A stretch of DNA of 64,000 nt from Paenisporosarcina antarctica (lineage in GTDB: Bacteria > Bacillota > Bacilli > Bacillales_A > Planococcaceae), in the NCBI RefSeq assembly GCF_004367585.1, contig NZ_CP038015.1:3540001-3604000 (forward strand), in the 5' to 3' direction. Both the position numbers and the translations under genes were made by a program. The notes under the pieces are model-generated. The model was not told the DNA's origin. It ran no database searches and saw only the letters and a program-made list of their open reading frames with translations. Of this stretch, positions 8,567-18,209 are shown piece by piece. Every line of letters starts with the position of its first letter. The stretch's first letter is position 1.

Positions 8567-9670
8567 ATGTTTTTAACATTTTATAAAAACCATTACAAAA
8601 AGATCATTAACATATTATTAATGATCGCAACCTTTTATTTCATATTATTAGGTTCAGAGTTTTTACTCAAAATTGCAGCACCGATATTTATTGGTTTAAT
8701 CATTTATTCAATCACTGAACCTCTCGCTTTATTCCTTAACAGAAAGGGCTTAAAGAAAGGAATTGCAACTACACTATCCTTCACTCTATTTGTAGTGGTC
8801 ATACTTGGTATCTTTACAACCATTGGCGCTATTTTCTTTACACAAATGCAACAATTATCACAGTCCATTCCTCAATATGCTGCATCATTTGAGAATTTTA
8901 TTGTCAACCAAACAGATTTTATTCAAGGGAATATTAATAATATCCCTCCAGAAGCTTTAGAAAAAACAAAAGAATACACAACCACTGCAATAGCAAAAAT
9001 CTCGACACTACTTTCAGGATTCTTACTAGGTCTCTTAGCAACACTTTCTTCTAGTATTACAATCATAGCTAACTTAACCCTAGGGTTCTTTTTCGCTTTC
9101 TTTTTGAGTTTAGATATTAAAATTTGGAAGAAATTCTATAATACTTATGCTCCTCAAGGTGTAAAAACTTCTTTTTCATTTTTAAAAGAAAATGTGTTAA
9201 AAGGCATTTCAGGATACATGAAGGCTCAATTGAAACTAATCGGAGTTACCTTTATCGTTGTCTTAATCGTACTTCTCATTCTTCGTGTAGAGAATGCATT
9301 AACGATTGCCATATTAGCAGGTATTTTTGATGTTTTGCCACTATTGGGTGTCTCCACTTTATTCATCCCTTGGATTATTTATTTATTCATTACTGAAAAT
9401 ATCTTTCTAGCTGTATGGTTAATTGCATTACTCGTCGTTGTATTAGGAACTAGACAGGTGCTAGAGCCAAAAATAATAGGAGATTCTTTAGGTGTCTCAG
9501 CTTCTGTTATGCTAGCTGCACTCATCATAAGTATCAACATCTTAGGGTTTATAGGTCTATTGATATCCCCAATTATTATCATTTTGATTAAAGCTTTAGC
9601 GGAACAAGGTTATCTAAAAGTATGGCTGGACTTGAAGCCAGCTGTGAAAGATGTTCATAGTAAATATTAA
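8567..9670 (+). CDS. AI-2E family transporter (intact copy)
   Basis: 367-residue PF01594-type protein with about eight membrane helices. It has the usual order: an N-terminal pair of helices, a soluble middle (about residues 95-150), and a C-terminal block with DVLPLLGV and VLEPKIIGDSLGVS, which are family hallmarks. Members include AI-2 exporters and sodium/proton antiporters, so the substrate is open. A TATAAT at 8504-8509 fits a promoter, and a strong terminator follows at 9716. Its last ~130 bp recurs twice downstream in the same orientation (11288-11429 and 33721-33852), with a 49-base identical run shared with the farther copy. Confidence 0.9.
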   Translation: MFLTFYKNHYKKIINILLMIATFYFILLGSEFLLKIAAPIFIGLIIYSITEPLALFLNRKGLKKGIATTLSFTLFVVVILGIFTTIGAIFFTQMQQLSQSIPQYAASFENFIVNQTDFIQGNINNIPPEALEKTKEYTTTAIAKISTLLSGFLLGLLATLSSSITIIANLTLGFFFAFFLSLDIKIWKKFYNTYAPQGVKTSFSFLKENVLKGISGYMKAQLKLIGVTFIVVLIVLLILRVENALTIAILAGIFDVLPLLGVSTLFIPWIIYLFITENIFLAVWLIALLVVVLGTRQVLEPKIIGDSLGVSASVMLAALIISINILGFIGLLISPIIIILIKALAEQGYLKVWLDLKPAVKDVHSKY

Positions 9671-9715
9671 AAAATTTAGTTAAACAGTCTATTAGTTGGG
9701 AATTAACATGTTCAA

Positions 9716-9760
9716 AAAACCAGTAGAAAAGCCATAAATCGCTTTTCTACTGGTTTTCAT
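9716..9760 (+). terminator. Terminator of the AI-2E transporter gene
   Basis: AAAACCAGTAGAAAAG (9716-9731) pairs perfectly with CTTTTCTACTGGTTTT (9742-9757) over a 10-nt loop, with T residues at the end. Confidence 0.9.
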
Positions 9761-9830
9761 TTCTCTTTACATTTTTTCAATTATTATGCTCGTGATGTGG
9801 GTTTTCTTAAAATCAAAACGATTATTATGA

Positions 9831-10007
9831 CTAATAAGCTACTACAATCGACTCATATGCATTCTCTCTAATACTAGATCCTACCATCATTAACTCAGGA
9901 TTAAATAAAAGTAAAATGATACTTATGCCAATCGCTTTTGCAAATTTGTTATAAAAGTTTTCATAAGAGCTATTTCCTCCCTTCTTCTTTTCTCTTATAT
10001 ATAGCAA
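9831..10007 (-). pseudogene. Short decayed frame
   Basis: Minus-strand frame of up to 58 codons containing IGISIILLLFNPELMMVGSS, which looks like a membrane or signal helix followed by a polar tail. A good GGGAGGA site at about 9973-9979 instead serves an ATG in another frame that stops after 13 codons (MKTFITNLQKRLA). A one-base shift would join the two into a roughly 44-residue signal-peptide-like protein. I read this as a frameshifted small gene; the family is unknown. Confidence 0.3.
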
Positions 10008-10219
10008 CTCAAGAAATAACCCTATTACATATTTTGTTTTATATACTGTATCTACTATTTGTTAAGTTTAATGACAAATCTATTAATTAGTCTATTTATT
10101 CAATAATGAAGAAAATGGTTTTTTGAATATATTATTAGCAACTAATTTGACTTTTATACATTCTTTCAAAAATATTGGATGTTTCATGAGAAATCTAAGA
10201 AAGAGGCGGGTTTTATAAA

Positions 10220-11185
10220 ATGAGCAAGGAATTATTTAAAAAACTGATATGTATTTTAGTAGGTAATATCACATTAATTCTATTGTATTTATTTTCAGTT
10301 TATATGACCTGGTATGACCCGACAAATTTTTTTGCTGGTGTTATGTTTATGGGATCTTTTATTGGCTTACCTGTCATCATTTTCATCTTTAATTTTGTCG
10401 TGACACTCATTATGTTTTCCCTCTTAAAAGTTGAGTTTGGGAAGAATCGTCTAGCTATTACAGGTGCCATTACGATAGGTGTGTTTGTACTATTCCATAT
10501 TGGAATGAGTGTACACGCACATATAGGCAACGCCTACATCGAGAAGAACATCGAAAAGTACGCATTCGAGGGGAATGTTGAAAATTACTCAAAGGAGAAG
10601 TTGGCGGCATTGGGTGAAGAATTAGGGTACAAATTAGATTTCCGAAGTGGCATGTATGAAACGGATTTCTACAGTTACTTCTCCGGCTCTGGTGGCGGTA
10701 ATTATGATGTTGAAGGAGACTTGGAGTTAATTATTAAATTTACCATCAATGAAGATTCGTGTGATAGAAACAATTGTGGAGAAAATTTAGAGTATAAAAT
10801 TGTGTATCAATCTGACACATTTGAAATTCAAGATGTGGATATCCCTTTAAGGGACGAATACATGCTGCGGGGAATTGAAGGAGAATATCAAGAAGAGATT
10901 GGAAGCAATTATTATTACATGGTGCGTGTCACTAAAGAAGGTAAGAGGTATAAAATCGACCTTGGCGAACTGTCATCGAGTGGTTATTGGGAGAAAGAAT
11001 CGACTAATTACGGAGTCATTTTGAAAGAACCACCAACCACAAAAAAACTACACGGTGTTGTCTACTCCCCCTATAGTGACCATATCAAACACTTCGAAGG
11101 CAAAAATGCCGTAGTGTACCTTACAGGAAATGAACTACGTGTAGAAATAGAAGGTGAGAAGGTATATAGATATTACAAAAAATAA
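10220..11185 (+). CDS. Unknown membrane protein with soluble C-terminal domain, 321 aa
   Basis: ATG start with AAAGAGGCGGG about 8 nt upstream. Three hydrophobic helices (about residues 8-30, 38-68 and 78-100) are followed by a roughly 210-residue polar domain rich in Tyr, Glu and Gly, containing one Cys pair (SCDRNNCGE). The soluble part has alternating beta-like segments and is probably extracytoplasmic. It lies between the intact AI-2E gene and the first displaced copy of that gene's 3' end, so it may have arrived as cargo. No family recognised. Confidence 0.7.
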   Translation: MSKELFKKLICILVGNITLILLYLFSVYMTWYDPTNFFAGVMFMGSFIGLPVIIFIFNFVVTLIMFSLLKVEFGKNRLAITGAITIGVFVLFHIGMSVHAHIGNAYIEKNIEKYAFEGNVENYSKEKLAALGEELGYKLDFRSGMYETDFYSYFSGSGGGNYDVEGDLELIIKFTINEDSCDRNNCGENLEYKIVYQSDTFEIQDVDIPLRDEYMLRGIEGEYQEEIGSNYYYMVRVTKEGKRYKIDLGELSSSGYWEKESTNYGVILKEPPTTKKLHGVVYSPYSDHIKHFEGKNAVVYLTGNELRVEIEGEKVYRYYKK

Positions 11186-11287
11186 GCTAAAAATTGACGA
11201 TTCGGTCTAGTTGACCTGCAATTCCTCTTGACTACGTAGTTTGAAATGTAGTTACTTACTTAATCTTTCCGAGGGTTAGACTCATGT

Positions 11288-11429
11288 ATCAACATCTCGG
11301 GGTTTGTAGGGTCTATTGATATCCCCAATTATTATCATTTTGATTAAAGATTTAGTGATACAGGGTTATCTAAAAGCCTGGTTGGACTTGAAGACAGCTG
11401 AGAAAGAAGAAGTTCATAGAACGAAATAG
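11288..11429 (+). pseudogene. Displaced 3' end of the AI-2E transporter gene (copy 2)
   Basis: Matches the last ~135 bp of the gene at 8567-9670, in the same orientation and ending in its own in-frame TAG. The translation LLISPIIIILIKDLVIQGYL followed by KAWLDLK parallels the intact LLISPIIIILIKALAEQGYL. An extra G near 11308 breaks the frame further upstream, and no start exists. A run of about 39 bases is identical to the intact copy. It marks the left border of the minus-strand carboxylate island. Confidence 0.85.
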
Positions 11430-11463
11430 CCTCTTAATCTTAAGCTATCACATTTCTATACAA

Positions 11464-11508
11464 GAATACCCCTTCACATTTACCGTGAAGGGGTATTCAA
11501 AAATTTTT
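11464..11508. terminator. Bidirectional terminator at the end of the first carboxylate operon
   Basis: GAATACCCCTTCAC and GTGAAGGGGTATTC form a 14-bp stem flanked by A and T runs. It follows the RpiR gene on the minus strand. A closely related hairpin occurs at 20045-20085, at the other end of this operon. Confidence 0.85.
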
Positions 11509-11547
11509 GTAATATTCTAAATTACAGACATACCTATCATTAAATCT

Positions 11548-12396
11548 CTACTTTATGTGGTAATTAACCTTAGACAAGAGGGCATTAACTTCATTCAAAC
11601 GTTTTTTTGTACTTTCTAAATTTCTTATTGCTATTGCACTGATGAGATAGTCAGCAACAATCATCGCTACGAGAGGAGAATTATGAAAGGCCATACTACT
11701 TGAATCACATGGGAGAACAATATCTGAATGATTTACAATAGGAGAAGAGTAATTATCTGTAATACTTACAACACTTGCATTGTATTCCCTAGCTATTGAA
11801 ACAAAGTCAATAATTCTTTTCGCATATCTCGGGAAACTAGTAGCAATGACTAAGTCCGAGGAATCGAAGCTTATTACATCATCAATCCATTCGCTGTTAT
11901 CCGGTTCTATTAATTTACAATTACCCAGTGTACGATTTATTCCATGAGTTAGGTATTGACCTACTGGAAGTCCACTTCTAACACTGACACAAAAAATCCT
12001 TTTTGCGGACATAATTTTCTCTATTACAAGTTCTAGAAGTTCATCAGTAACTAAATCTGTTACTGACTGAATTTGATTAATATTATAATTGATACTACTT
12101 ACCCATAAATTATCTTGGGAAACGTCTCTTACGTTTTTTTCTAAGCGGTTAAAAGGCGCAGTTTGATTACGTAAGAGTGTTTGGAGTCCTTTTTGAAATT
12201 CAGTATAACCAGAATACCCTAGATTAACAGATAATCTCATAATAGTTGTAGTACTAGTTCCTACCTGTCTTGATAGCTCATCTACTGTTAAAAAAGCAAC
12301 TTCAGAAGGGTTTTTCAGGATATAGTTCCCAACCATTTTTTGAGAGTCTGTTAAATCAGAAATTTTATTTCTTAAAATTGTTATTGTATCACTCAT
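11548..12396 (-). CDS. RpiR family transcriptional regulator (HTH plus SIS domain)
   Basis: 282 residues. The N-terminal HTH_6 domain (about residues 1-77) contains LTVDELSRQVGTSTTTIMRL. The C-terminal SIS sugar-phosphate-isomerase fold (about 120-250) includes FCVSVRSGLPVGQY and the segment VIATSFPRYAKRIIDF typical of the ligand pocket. The ATG at 12396 was preferred to the GTG at 12405 because GGGGTG lies 6 nt ahead. It is the last gene of the operon running from 19852 and is the obvious candidate for its regulator. SIS domains normally bind phosphorylated sugars or acids, so the effector may be a pathway intermediate. Confidence 0.9.
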   Translation of the reverse strand: MSDTITILRNKISDLTDSQKMVGNYILKNPSEVAFLTVDELSRQVGTSTTTIMRLSVNLGYSGYTEFQKGLQTLLRNQTAPFNRLEKNVRDVSQDNLWVSSINYNINQIQSVTDLVTDELLELVIEKIMSAKRIFCVSVRSGLPVGQYLTHGINRTLGNCKLIEPDNSEWIDDVISFDSSDLVIATSFPRYAKRIIDFVSIAREYNASVVSITDNYSSPIVNHSDIVLPCDSSSMAFHNSPLVAMIVADYLISAIAIRNLESTKKRLNEVNALLSKVNYHIK

Positions 12397-12433
12397 TATC
12401 TTCACCCCATCTTTACCTATGCGACATATAATT

Positions 12434-13600
12434 TCACTTCTTTTTAACTCTTAAAGTCAACTTAGTAGCTGCTTTGAAATCAATGGATCCAAAGAAAATA
12501 ATAAAGCCTGTAATGTAAAAGACTGAAAAAATCCCATATAGATTAGAAACTCCACCAAGAACAACTGGAGCTACGACCTGAGTAAGCTTATTAATTGAAA
12601 GCCTTAATCCAAGACCCTCTCCTATACGTGCAGCTGGTAGTGCACGTATAGTATTCGATATTGATAATGGTTGGCCAACTCCTAAGCAAAGACCAAGAAT
12701 AAAAGAAACAAAAAGTAATATAAAAAAATTATCGGCAAGAGGATTTAGGATATATGAACAACCACCAATAACTAAAGCTGTCGTAATAATAATACTACTT
12801 TTGAATTGTTGAAGGAGAAGCGGTGTTACCATCCTAATGAATATTCCTGCTGCTGCATTTACTGATATGATTAAGCCTATCATCGCATTAGAAATGCCTT
12901 TACTTTGGGCAAGTAACGGAAAAAAGGAAATATATATGTCTTTACCTAATAACAATAAAGCACTTATTAATATAGCCTTTCTTAAAGCATGATTATTTAA
13001 TAAATCAAAGGTGTCTTTTATTTTATTATCCTTAATTTCATCTTTTATTGTTCTACTATAACCTAGTAAATAATAGATAAAGGGGAAAGCAAAAATAACT
13101 GTCATCCCTAAGTAGAACATCACAGTCGCATAGTCAAGGCTTTGTGATAATAAACCACTGACCAAAGGACCAACAAAACTCCCGATAGCAACCCCGATAC
13201 TAAAAATTGCTATGTAATATTCTTGTGTTTTTCTATCCTTCATACCTCCAGCATACGATTGGATAGAAATCACAAAAGTCATTTGCGCAACACCCGCTAG
13301 TATTTGTGAGATACATATTCCAATTATGTTTCCTAGTACAAAGGGAATAATTAAAGAAATACTACATAAACCTAGACATAGATATAAAGGGGTTTTAACA
13401 TTCACTTTATCAATAGATCTTCCTAATGGTATCGCTAAAAACAAAGAAAGTAATGAAAATAATGAAGTAATTAATCCTACCTCTGCAATATTAGCCCCTA
13501 ATTCAGTTGAATATAAAGAAATTAGGGGTCTACTTCCTGCAATAGCAAACATGAAAATGGATGTACTTATTAAAATCAGATACTTTTCTTTTATTCTCAT
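12434..13600 (-). CDS. MFS transporter
   Basis: 388-residue protein with 12 predicted helices and the loop motif LGRSIDKVNVK after helix 2. The frame starts at 13621, but AAGGT lies 5 nt before the ATG at 13600 (MRIKEKYLILIS), which I take as the start. It lies inside the TctCBA/RraA operon, between the 147-aa gene and the RpiR regulator. It may export an excess product or import a second substrate; nothing in the sequence tells which. Confidence 0.85.
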   Translation of the reverse strand: MRIKEKYLILISTSIFMFAIAGSRPLISLYSTELGANIAEVGLITSLFSLLSLFLAIPLGRSIDKVNVKTPLYLCLGLCSISLIIPFVLGNIIGICISQILAGVAQMTFVISIQSYAGGMKDRKTQEYYIAIFSIGVAIGSFVGPLVSGLLSQSLDYATVMFYLGMTVIFAFPFIYYLLGYSRTIKDEIKDNKIKDTFDLLNNHALRKAILISALLLLGKDIYISFFPLLAQSKGISNAMIGLIISVNAAAGIFIRMVTPLLLQQFKSSIIITTALVIGGCSYILNPLADNFFILLFVSFILGLCLGVGQPLSISNTIRALPAARIGEGLGLRLSINKLTQVVAPVVLGGVSNLYGIFSVFYITGFIIFFGSIDFKAATKLTLRVKKK

Positions 13601-13649
13601 GAATTTACCTTCATTATACATACGCTTCTTTCATAATGCTAATTGAACA

Positions 13650-14093
13650 TCATTTTATTCTTAGAGAATTAATAAGGCTTCTTTTCTTTACTCCAATAAA
13701 TCTTCGAAAATCTTTATTTGCGTAAGAGAAAAACACATAATTCATCGAAAATAACAGAAATAAATATATTCCTTTACTTTCAATCAAGTCTTCCTTTTTA
13801 CTACTTTCAATATTTAATAGTAAACTTTCATAGATTTCAATTGCAGGCTTCCGCCACAAGGCATTGTCATCTACAACAATATTAAATTTTTCGATTTCTT
13901 CTTTAATAATTGATTCTTCATCACTGCTTAACTGATTTAATAGTTCTTTAAAAATTAATCCGTTTTCACCTTTTTTATTTTCTAATAAAAAATATTCTAT
14001 AAACTCTCTATATTCATTTTCTTGAAGAAAATTTTTTAGCTCTTCTACATTTAGTTTTTGGATATTTGTATGTTTTAATTGAAAATTTGCCAA
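13650..14093 (-). CDS. Hypothetical protein, 147 aa, in carboxylate operon
   Basis: TTG start with AGAGG about 9 nt upstream. The protein is mostly alpha-helical and charged, with one hydrophobic segment near the C-terminus (GIYLFLLFSMNYVFFSYAN, about residues 107-125) followed by a basic tail. It is tightly placed between the Ldh2-type dehydrogenase (24-bp gap) and the MFS gene, so it is probably co-transcribed. No family recognised. Confidence 0.6.
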   Translation of the reverse strand: MANFQLKHTNIQKLNVEELKNFLQENEYREFIEYFLLENKKGENGLIFKELLNQLSSDEESIIKEEIEKFNIVVDDNALWRKPAIEIYESLLLNIESSKKEDLIESKGIYLFLLFSMNYVFFSYANKDFRRFIGVKKRSLINSLRIK

Positions 14094-14117
14094 ACCCAGT
14101 TTCCTCTCTTTAATCCT

Positions 14118-15149
14118 TTAGTCAGTCTGAATATTAAGCTTCATTGCCATCTCTTGAAGTTCTCCATAAGTTGTTTCGCTGACATTTACCATTTGCGAAT
14201 TTTCTTTTTTCTTTCTATTTTCAAGTTCACCTGGTATTAGAATCTCTTCAAAACCCGGTCGTTCTTCTGAATTCTTAAGTAGTTGAAACCAACTCTCCAT
14301 TCTATCCTTAAATGATTCAGAATCAACTACATCTTCTATTTTTATTAATAAGAAGAATTGACCAGTATTTGCAACATTACCAGATTTGAACATAGACTCG
14401 GTTTCACTACTTAAAGAGGCTCCACTTAAACCGGCACAAAGAACGTCAATAAACATAGATAAACCGTAACCTTTATGCTGGCCAATTGGAAGTAACGATC
14501 CATTTAAAGCGGTTTTTGGATCTTGCGTCTCATACCCATCTTTATCAATAGCTAGCCCAGGTGGCATATCGGTACCATTTCTTTCATAGGTACGAATTTT
14601 CCCTTTAGCTGTACCACTCGTTGCCATATCTAGAGTAAAATCTCCAAAGTTATTTGCTGGGAAAGACATTGCAATGGGGTTTGTACCTAGGAGAGGATTT
14701 ACCCCTCCCCAAGGCGCCATTGTTGGACTAGCATTTGAAGCGACAATAGCTAAAAAGCCATTTTCAGCTGCTATTCTTGAAAAATAACCTGCAGTTCCAA
14801 AGTGATTACTGTTTCTAACAGTAGCCATTACAGTGCTATTCGTTTGTAACTTTTCAAAACAATATTCTAATGTTTGAATAGCAACTACTTGACCTAACCC
14901 ATTATCTCCATCTATTACCATTATAGAACTATTGTCTTTCACAATTTTAATGTTTGGTTCAGCGTTAATTAAGTTCCCTTGAATTCTGTCAACATATGGT
15001 TTTAAACGAATTAACCCATGAGATTCAATTCCACGTTTTTCTGCGTCTACTATTGATTCAGTTACTTCACGGGCACTTTTTGGATTAACACCACTTGCTT
15101 CTAAAATTTTTTGAGTCAATTCGAATATCTCAGATATTTTTTTATTCAC
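14118..15149 (-). CDS. Malate/L-lactate/ureidoglycolate-type dehydrogenase (Ldh2 family)
   Basis: 343 residues of the PF02615 NAD(P)-dependent 2-hydroxyacid dehydrogenase fold, which is unrelated to ordinary Rossmann dehydrogenases. Family landmarks seen are VRNSNHFGTAGYFSRIA (catalytic His), GTNPIAMSFPA, FTLDMATSGTAKGKI and GQHKGYGLSMFIDVLCAGL. GTG start behind AGAGGTG. It oxidises a 2-hydroxy acid to a 2-oxo acid. In this operon it could act on the substrate brought in by TctCBA or on a product of the RraA-type aldolase. Confidence 0.9.
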   Translation of the reverse strand: MNKKISEIFELTQKILEASGVNPKSAREVTESIVDAEKRGIESHGLIRLKPYVDRIQGNLINAEPNIKIVKDNSSIMVIDGDNGLGQVVAIQTLEYCFEKLQTNSTVMATVRNSNHFGTAGYFSRIAAENGFLAIVASNASPTMAPWGGVNPLLGTNPIAMSFPANNFGDFTLDMATSGTAKGKIRTYERNGTDMPPGLAIDKDGYETQDPKTALNGSLLPIGQHKGYGLSMFIDVLCAGLSGASLSSETESMFKSGNVANTGQFFLLIKIEDVVDSESFKDRMESWFQLLKNSEERPGFEEILIPGELENRKKKENSQMVNVSETTYGELQEMAMKLNIQTD

Positions 15150-15201
15150 TCTGTTACACCTCTAATATAAGTTTTCAAATACTGAATTCCCATTTTAATA
15201 A

Positions 15202-16698
15202 CTAACTAATAATTTTTTTCTTACTACTAAATATCCCTCGGAAAAAAGGAGTGAAAAACGATATTCCCGCTACTATTAAGAACACTGCACTTATTGGTCG
15301 TGTAAAGAAAATTGAAATATCGCCACCTGATTGCAGCATAGCTTGTCTAAATCCTTCTTCAGCTATAGGCCCCAGGATAATTGCAAGGACAATGGGAGTA
15401 GATGGTACATTGATAATACGGAAAATATAACCTATAATACCAAATGCGAGCATTACCCATATGTCGTGGTAATTATTTGAAATAGCAAAACTTCCTATAA
15501 CACTTAGCAATAAAATCATTGGACCTAATAGTCTGCTTGGAATTTTTAGAACAGCAGTAAAGTATTTGACGCCGACTAATCCTAAAATCATAAATAATAT
15601 ATTAGTAACGATCAGACTTAAAAACAATGCATAAACTACGTCTCCATGATTTTGAAAAAGCATTGGCCCTGGTCGTAATCCATGTATAAGTAGACCACCT
15701 ATAAGTATTGCTGTCACAGTATTCCCTGGAATCCCAAGAGTTAAAAGCGGTATCATAGCTCCACCCGTAACAGCATTATTAGCTGCTTCTGGGGCAGCAA
15801 CTCCTGCTAACTCGCCTTTCCCGAAATTTTCTGGATGTTTTGACCATCGCATTGCTTCATTATAAGCAATAAATGCTGCAGGATCTCCCCCGATGCCAGG
15901 AATAATTCCTACAACTGTACCAATTAAAGAAGAACGAGTTATATTTGGAATTAATTTTGTAAACTCTTTAAAAGTTGGTAAAACTTTTCCTGATGCTACA
16001 CTAATTTCACTGTTCTTTTCAGGTTTTCCTGCATTCTTTATTAAAACAAATGCTTGTGAACCTGAAAACAAACCGATTAAGACCGGTATCAAATCGAATC
16101 CTCCCGTTAAATCAGAGAAGCCTAGAGTGAATCTAGGAAAACCGTTAATAGGATCCATACCTACTGTAGCGATTAAAATTCCAAGTGTACCTGCAATTAA
16201 TCCTTTAAAGGGGTTTTTCCCACCTAAACTAGAAACTATTGAAATTCCAAAAATAGCAACAGCAAAATATTCTGCCGACCCAAAACGCAATGCTTGTTGG
16301 GCTAGTGCTGGGGCGGCCGCCATTAGAATTAGAGCGCTAATAATTCCACCTATTCCGGATGCAATTGCTGATATTCCTAGCGCTTTACCACTTTTCCCTT
16401 GTTGTGATAAGGGATACCCGTCTAGCACTGTAGCTGCTCCAGCAGGAGTACCTGGAGTATTTAATAGTATGGCTGAAATAGAACCACCATAAACAGAAGC
16501 ACAATATATAGCAGATAATAGAATTATCCCCCCTGCAGGATCCATGCTAAATGTGAATGGTAAAATAATTGCTACTGCCATAGAAGAACTCATCCCAGGT
16601 ATTGCACCCATAACTAATCCAAATAATGTACCAAGTAATATTATTAATAATGTAATTGGGGAAAAAACGGTTACAACTGCTCCAAGCCATACATCCAT
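15202..16698 (-). CDS. tctA: Tripartite tricarboxylate transporter, large permease TctA (first system)
   Basis: 498-residue integral membrane protein with the repeated TctA signatures GLVMGAIPGMSSSMAVAI near the N-terminus and GTVVGIIPGIGGDPAAFIAY in the middle, plus GVAAPEAANNAVTGGAMIP. It forms the channel of a binding-protein-dependent secondary transporter with TctB (16714-17178) and TctC (17247-18209). ATG start with AAAGGAGAG upstream. The system is paralogous to the one at 28190-31215. Confidence 0.95.
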   Translation of the reverse strand: MDVWLGAVVTVFSPITLLIILLGTLFGLVMGAIPGMSSSMAVAIILPFTFSMDPAGGIILLSAIYCASVYGGSISAILLNTPGTPAGAATVLDGYPLSQQGKSGKALGISAIASGIGGIISALILMAAAPALAQQALRFGSAEYFAVAIFGISIVSSLGGKNPFKGLIAGTLGILIATVGMDPINGFPRFTLGFSDLTGGFDLIPVLIGLFSGSQAFVLIKNAGKPEKNSEISVASGKVLPTFKEFTKLIPNITRSSLIGTVVGIIPGIGGDPAAFIAYNEAMRWSKHPENFGKGELAGVAAPEAANNAVTGGAMIPLLTLGIPGNTVTAILIGGLLIHGLRPGPMLFQNHGDVVYALFLSLIVTNILFMILGLVGVKYFTAVLKIPSRLLGPMILLLSVIGSFAISNNYHDIWVMLAFGIIGYIFRIINVPSTPIVLAIILGPIAEEGFRQAMLQSGGDISIFFTRPISAVFLIVAGISFFTPFFRGIFSSKKKIIS

Positions 16699-16713
16699 AA
16701 TTCTTTCTCTCCT

Positions 16714-17178
16714 TTAAAACAAATTATCAAGAATTCCTTGAGGAATAGGTACACCTAGAAGAAATTGGAATACAACGGTTAAAAATACAGTCGTGCCTAT
16801 AGATAATAGTGCCAACTTAAAGATTGAACGATATTTTAGTAACCAAAATAATAATCCTATAAAAACTGGTGTCAATAATAAAAACCCTACATATTGCATA
16901 AATAAAATGTAAATTACCGACAAAACCATGCTATATATTAAGTTTCGATTTTGTTTTTTATCTTTTGGAATTTCATCTTCTTCGTTTCCTGCACTGTCTA
17001 TTTCTCTATTTGGCTTGAATTTTGTGTCATAAACTAAACCTACCGATAGCAAGATTAATAAATATGTAAAAAATTTCGGCCAACTTGCTGCGTCTCCAGA
17101 TAGGTCACTACTCAATAATAAAATCCATATACCTAATAAAATCATTAAACCAGATAAGATATAATTAACTTTTGCCAC
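16714..17178 (-). CDS. tctB: Tripartite tricarboxylate transporter, small subunit TctB (first system)
   Basis: 154 residues with four predicted helices and a polar, lysine-rich linker (about residues 55-75), the usual TctB layout. GTG start 7 nt behind GGAGG. It lies 15 bp ahead of tctA and 68 bp after tctC, with a hairpin (17213-17237) in the latter gap. Confidence 0.9.
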   Translation of the reverse strand: MAKVNYILSGLMILLGIWILLLSSDLSGDAASWPKFFTYLLILLSVGLVYDTKFKPNREIDSAGNEEDEIPKDKKQNRNLIYSMVLSVIYILFMQYVGFLLLTPVFIGLLFWLLKYRSIFKLALLSIGTTVFLTVVFQFLLGVPIPQGILDNLF

Positions 17179-17212
17179 ACGATAACCTCCTACTCTAGCT
17201 CTATACTTATAG

Positions 17213-17237
17213 ATAGTCCCCTATAAAAGGGGACTAT
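17213..17237. promoter_or_regulatory. Intercistronic hairpin between tctC and tctB (first system)
   Basis: ATAGTCCCC and GGGGACTAT pair perfectly over a 7-nt loop, just after the tctC stop. A similar hairpin occupies the same position in the second tct operon (30193-30216). Hairpins here typically raise the level of the binding protein over the membrane subunits by partial termination or by protecting the 3' end. Confidence 0.6.
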
Positions 17238-17246
17238 TAATTTGTC

Positions 17247-18209
17247 TTACTCTTTAGCATTTTTAAAACGTTCATAATTTGTGTTAATAACCTTTTGAAA
17301 TTCTTCAGTGTTTCTATACATTGTATCCATGCCTTGATTTTTCATTTTTTCTTGATACTTTTCATCATCAAATCCTTTTTTAAACGCTTCTTGAAGGTAC
17401 TTAATAATTTCAGGATCGGTTCCACTTGGAGCACCTATACCACGCCAAGATTCTTCAGTTACCTCAATTCCTTTTTCATATGATGTCGGAACATCAGGAT
17501 ATTGCTCTGACCTTTCTTCACTAAATACTAAAATCGGCTTTAAGTTTCCACTTTGAACCTGACCTTCAGCTTCGGAAAAGCTACTAATTGTCGCATCATC
17601 ATGCCCTCCCGCTGCAGAAGCCACAGCTCGTGATCCTCCTTCATATGGTATAGGAGTTGACTGAATTCCAGCCGCTTCAGCAAACTCCCTAGCAGCAAAG
17701 TTATCAGATGTTTGGGCTCCTGATACAGCAATTGTTACACCATTATTACTTGCGTACTCAATTAAAGACTCAATATCATCATAAGGCGCATCACCTGGTA
17801 TATAAAGATAACCAACATCACTTACAAGTTGTGCAATAGGTATGAAATCTTCATGAGTATATGAAACGTTATTAAAGATTGGGTTTGTAACAATAGATGT
17901 TGTAATTAATCCGAGTGTGTAACCATCTGGTTCAGCAGTAGCAACCATTTCTTGCCCTAAAGTACCGCCGGCTCCATCTCTATTTTCAGTTACTATTTTT
18001 ACTCCTAAATGTTCTTCAGTATGCTCTGCAATAACTCGGGCTGTAGTATCAGCACCGCCTCCGGCAGAGAAAGGAACAACTATTTTAACAGGACCCTCCG
18101 GAAATTTATCACTAGAATCAGCACTTGTTTCCTCATTTCCACATCCACTAATAATTACTCCAATAGAAAGCAAACTTGATATTAAGACATTTCGTTTAAG
18201 CTTTTTCAT
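17247..18209 (-). CDS. tctC: Tripartite tricarboxylate transporter substrate-binding lipoprotein TctC (first system)
   Basis: 320-residue BugA/TctC-type binding protein. The start MKKLKRNVLISSLLSIG leads into the lipobox ISGC, so the mature protein is a membrane-anchored lipoprotein. Conserved ligand-pocket segments include VPFSAGGGADTTARVIAE, ENRDGAGGTLGQEMVA and WRGIGAPSGTD. The ATG at 18209 is chosen over the GTG at 18227 because GAAGGAG lies about 9 nt upstream. The start overlaps the end of the preceding dehydrogenase gene by 14 bp. Confidence 0.95.
   Translation of the reverse strand: MKKLKRNVLISSLLSIGVIISGCGNEETSADSSDKFPEGPVKIVVPFSAGGGADTTARVIAEHTEEHLGVKIVTENRDGAGGTLGQEMVATAEPDGYTLGLITTSIVTNPIFNNVSYTHEDFIPIAQLVSDVGYLYIPGDAPYDDIESLIEYASNNGVTIAVSGAQTSDNFAAREFAEAAGIQSTPIPYEGGSRAVASAAGGHDDATISSFSEAEGQVQSGNLKPILVFSEERSEQYPDVPTSYEKGIEVTEESWRGIGAPSGTDPEIIKYLQEAFKKGFDDEKYQEKMKNQGMDTMYRNTEEFQKVINTNYERFKNAKE

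Noticed and set aside
15893-16492. 199-codon plus-strand frame
   Set aside because: Antisense shadow of tctA; tctA has full-length family motifs and a ribosome site.
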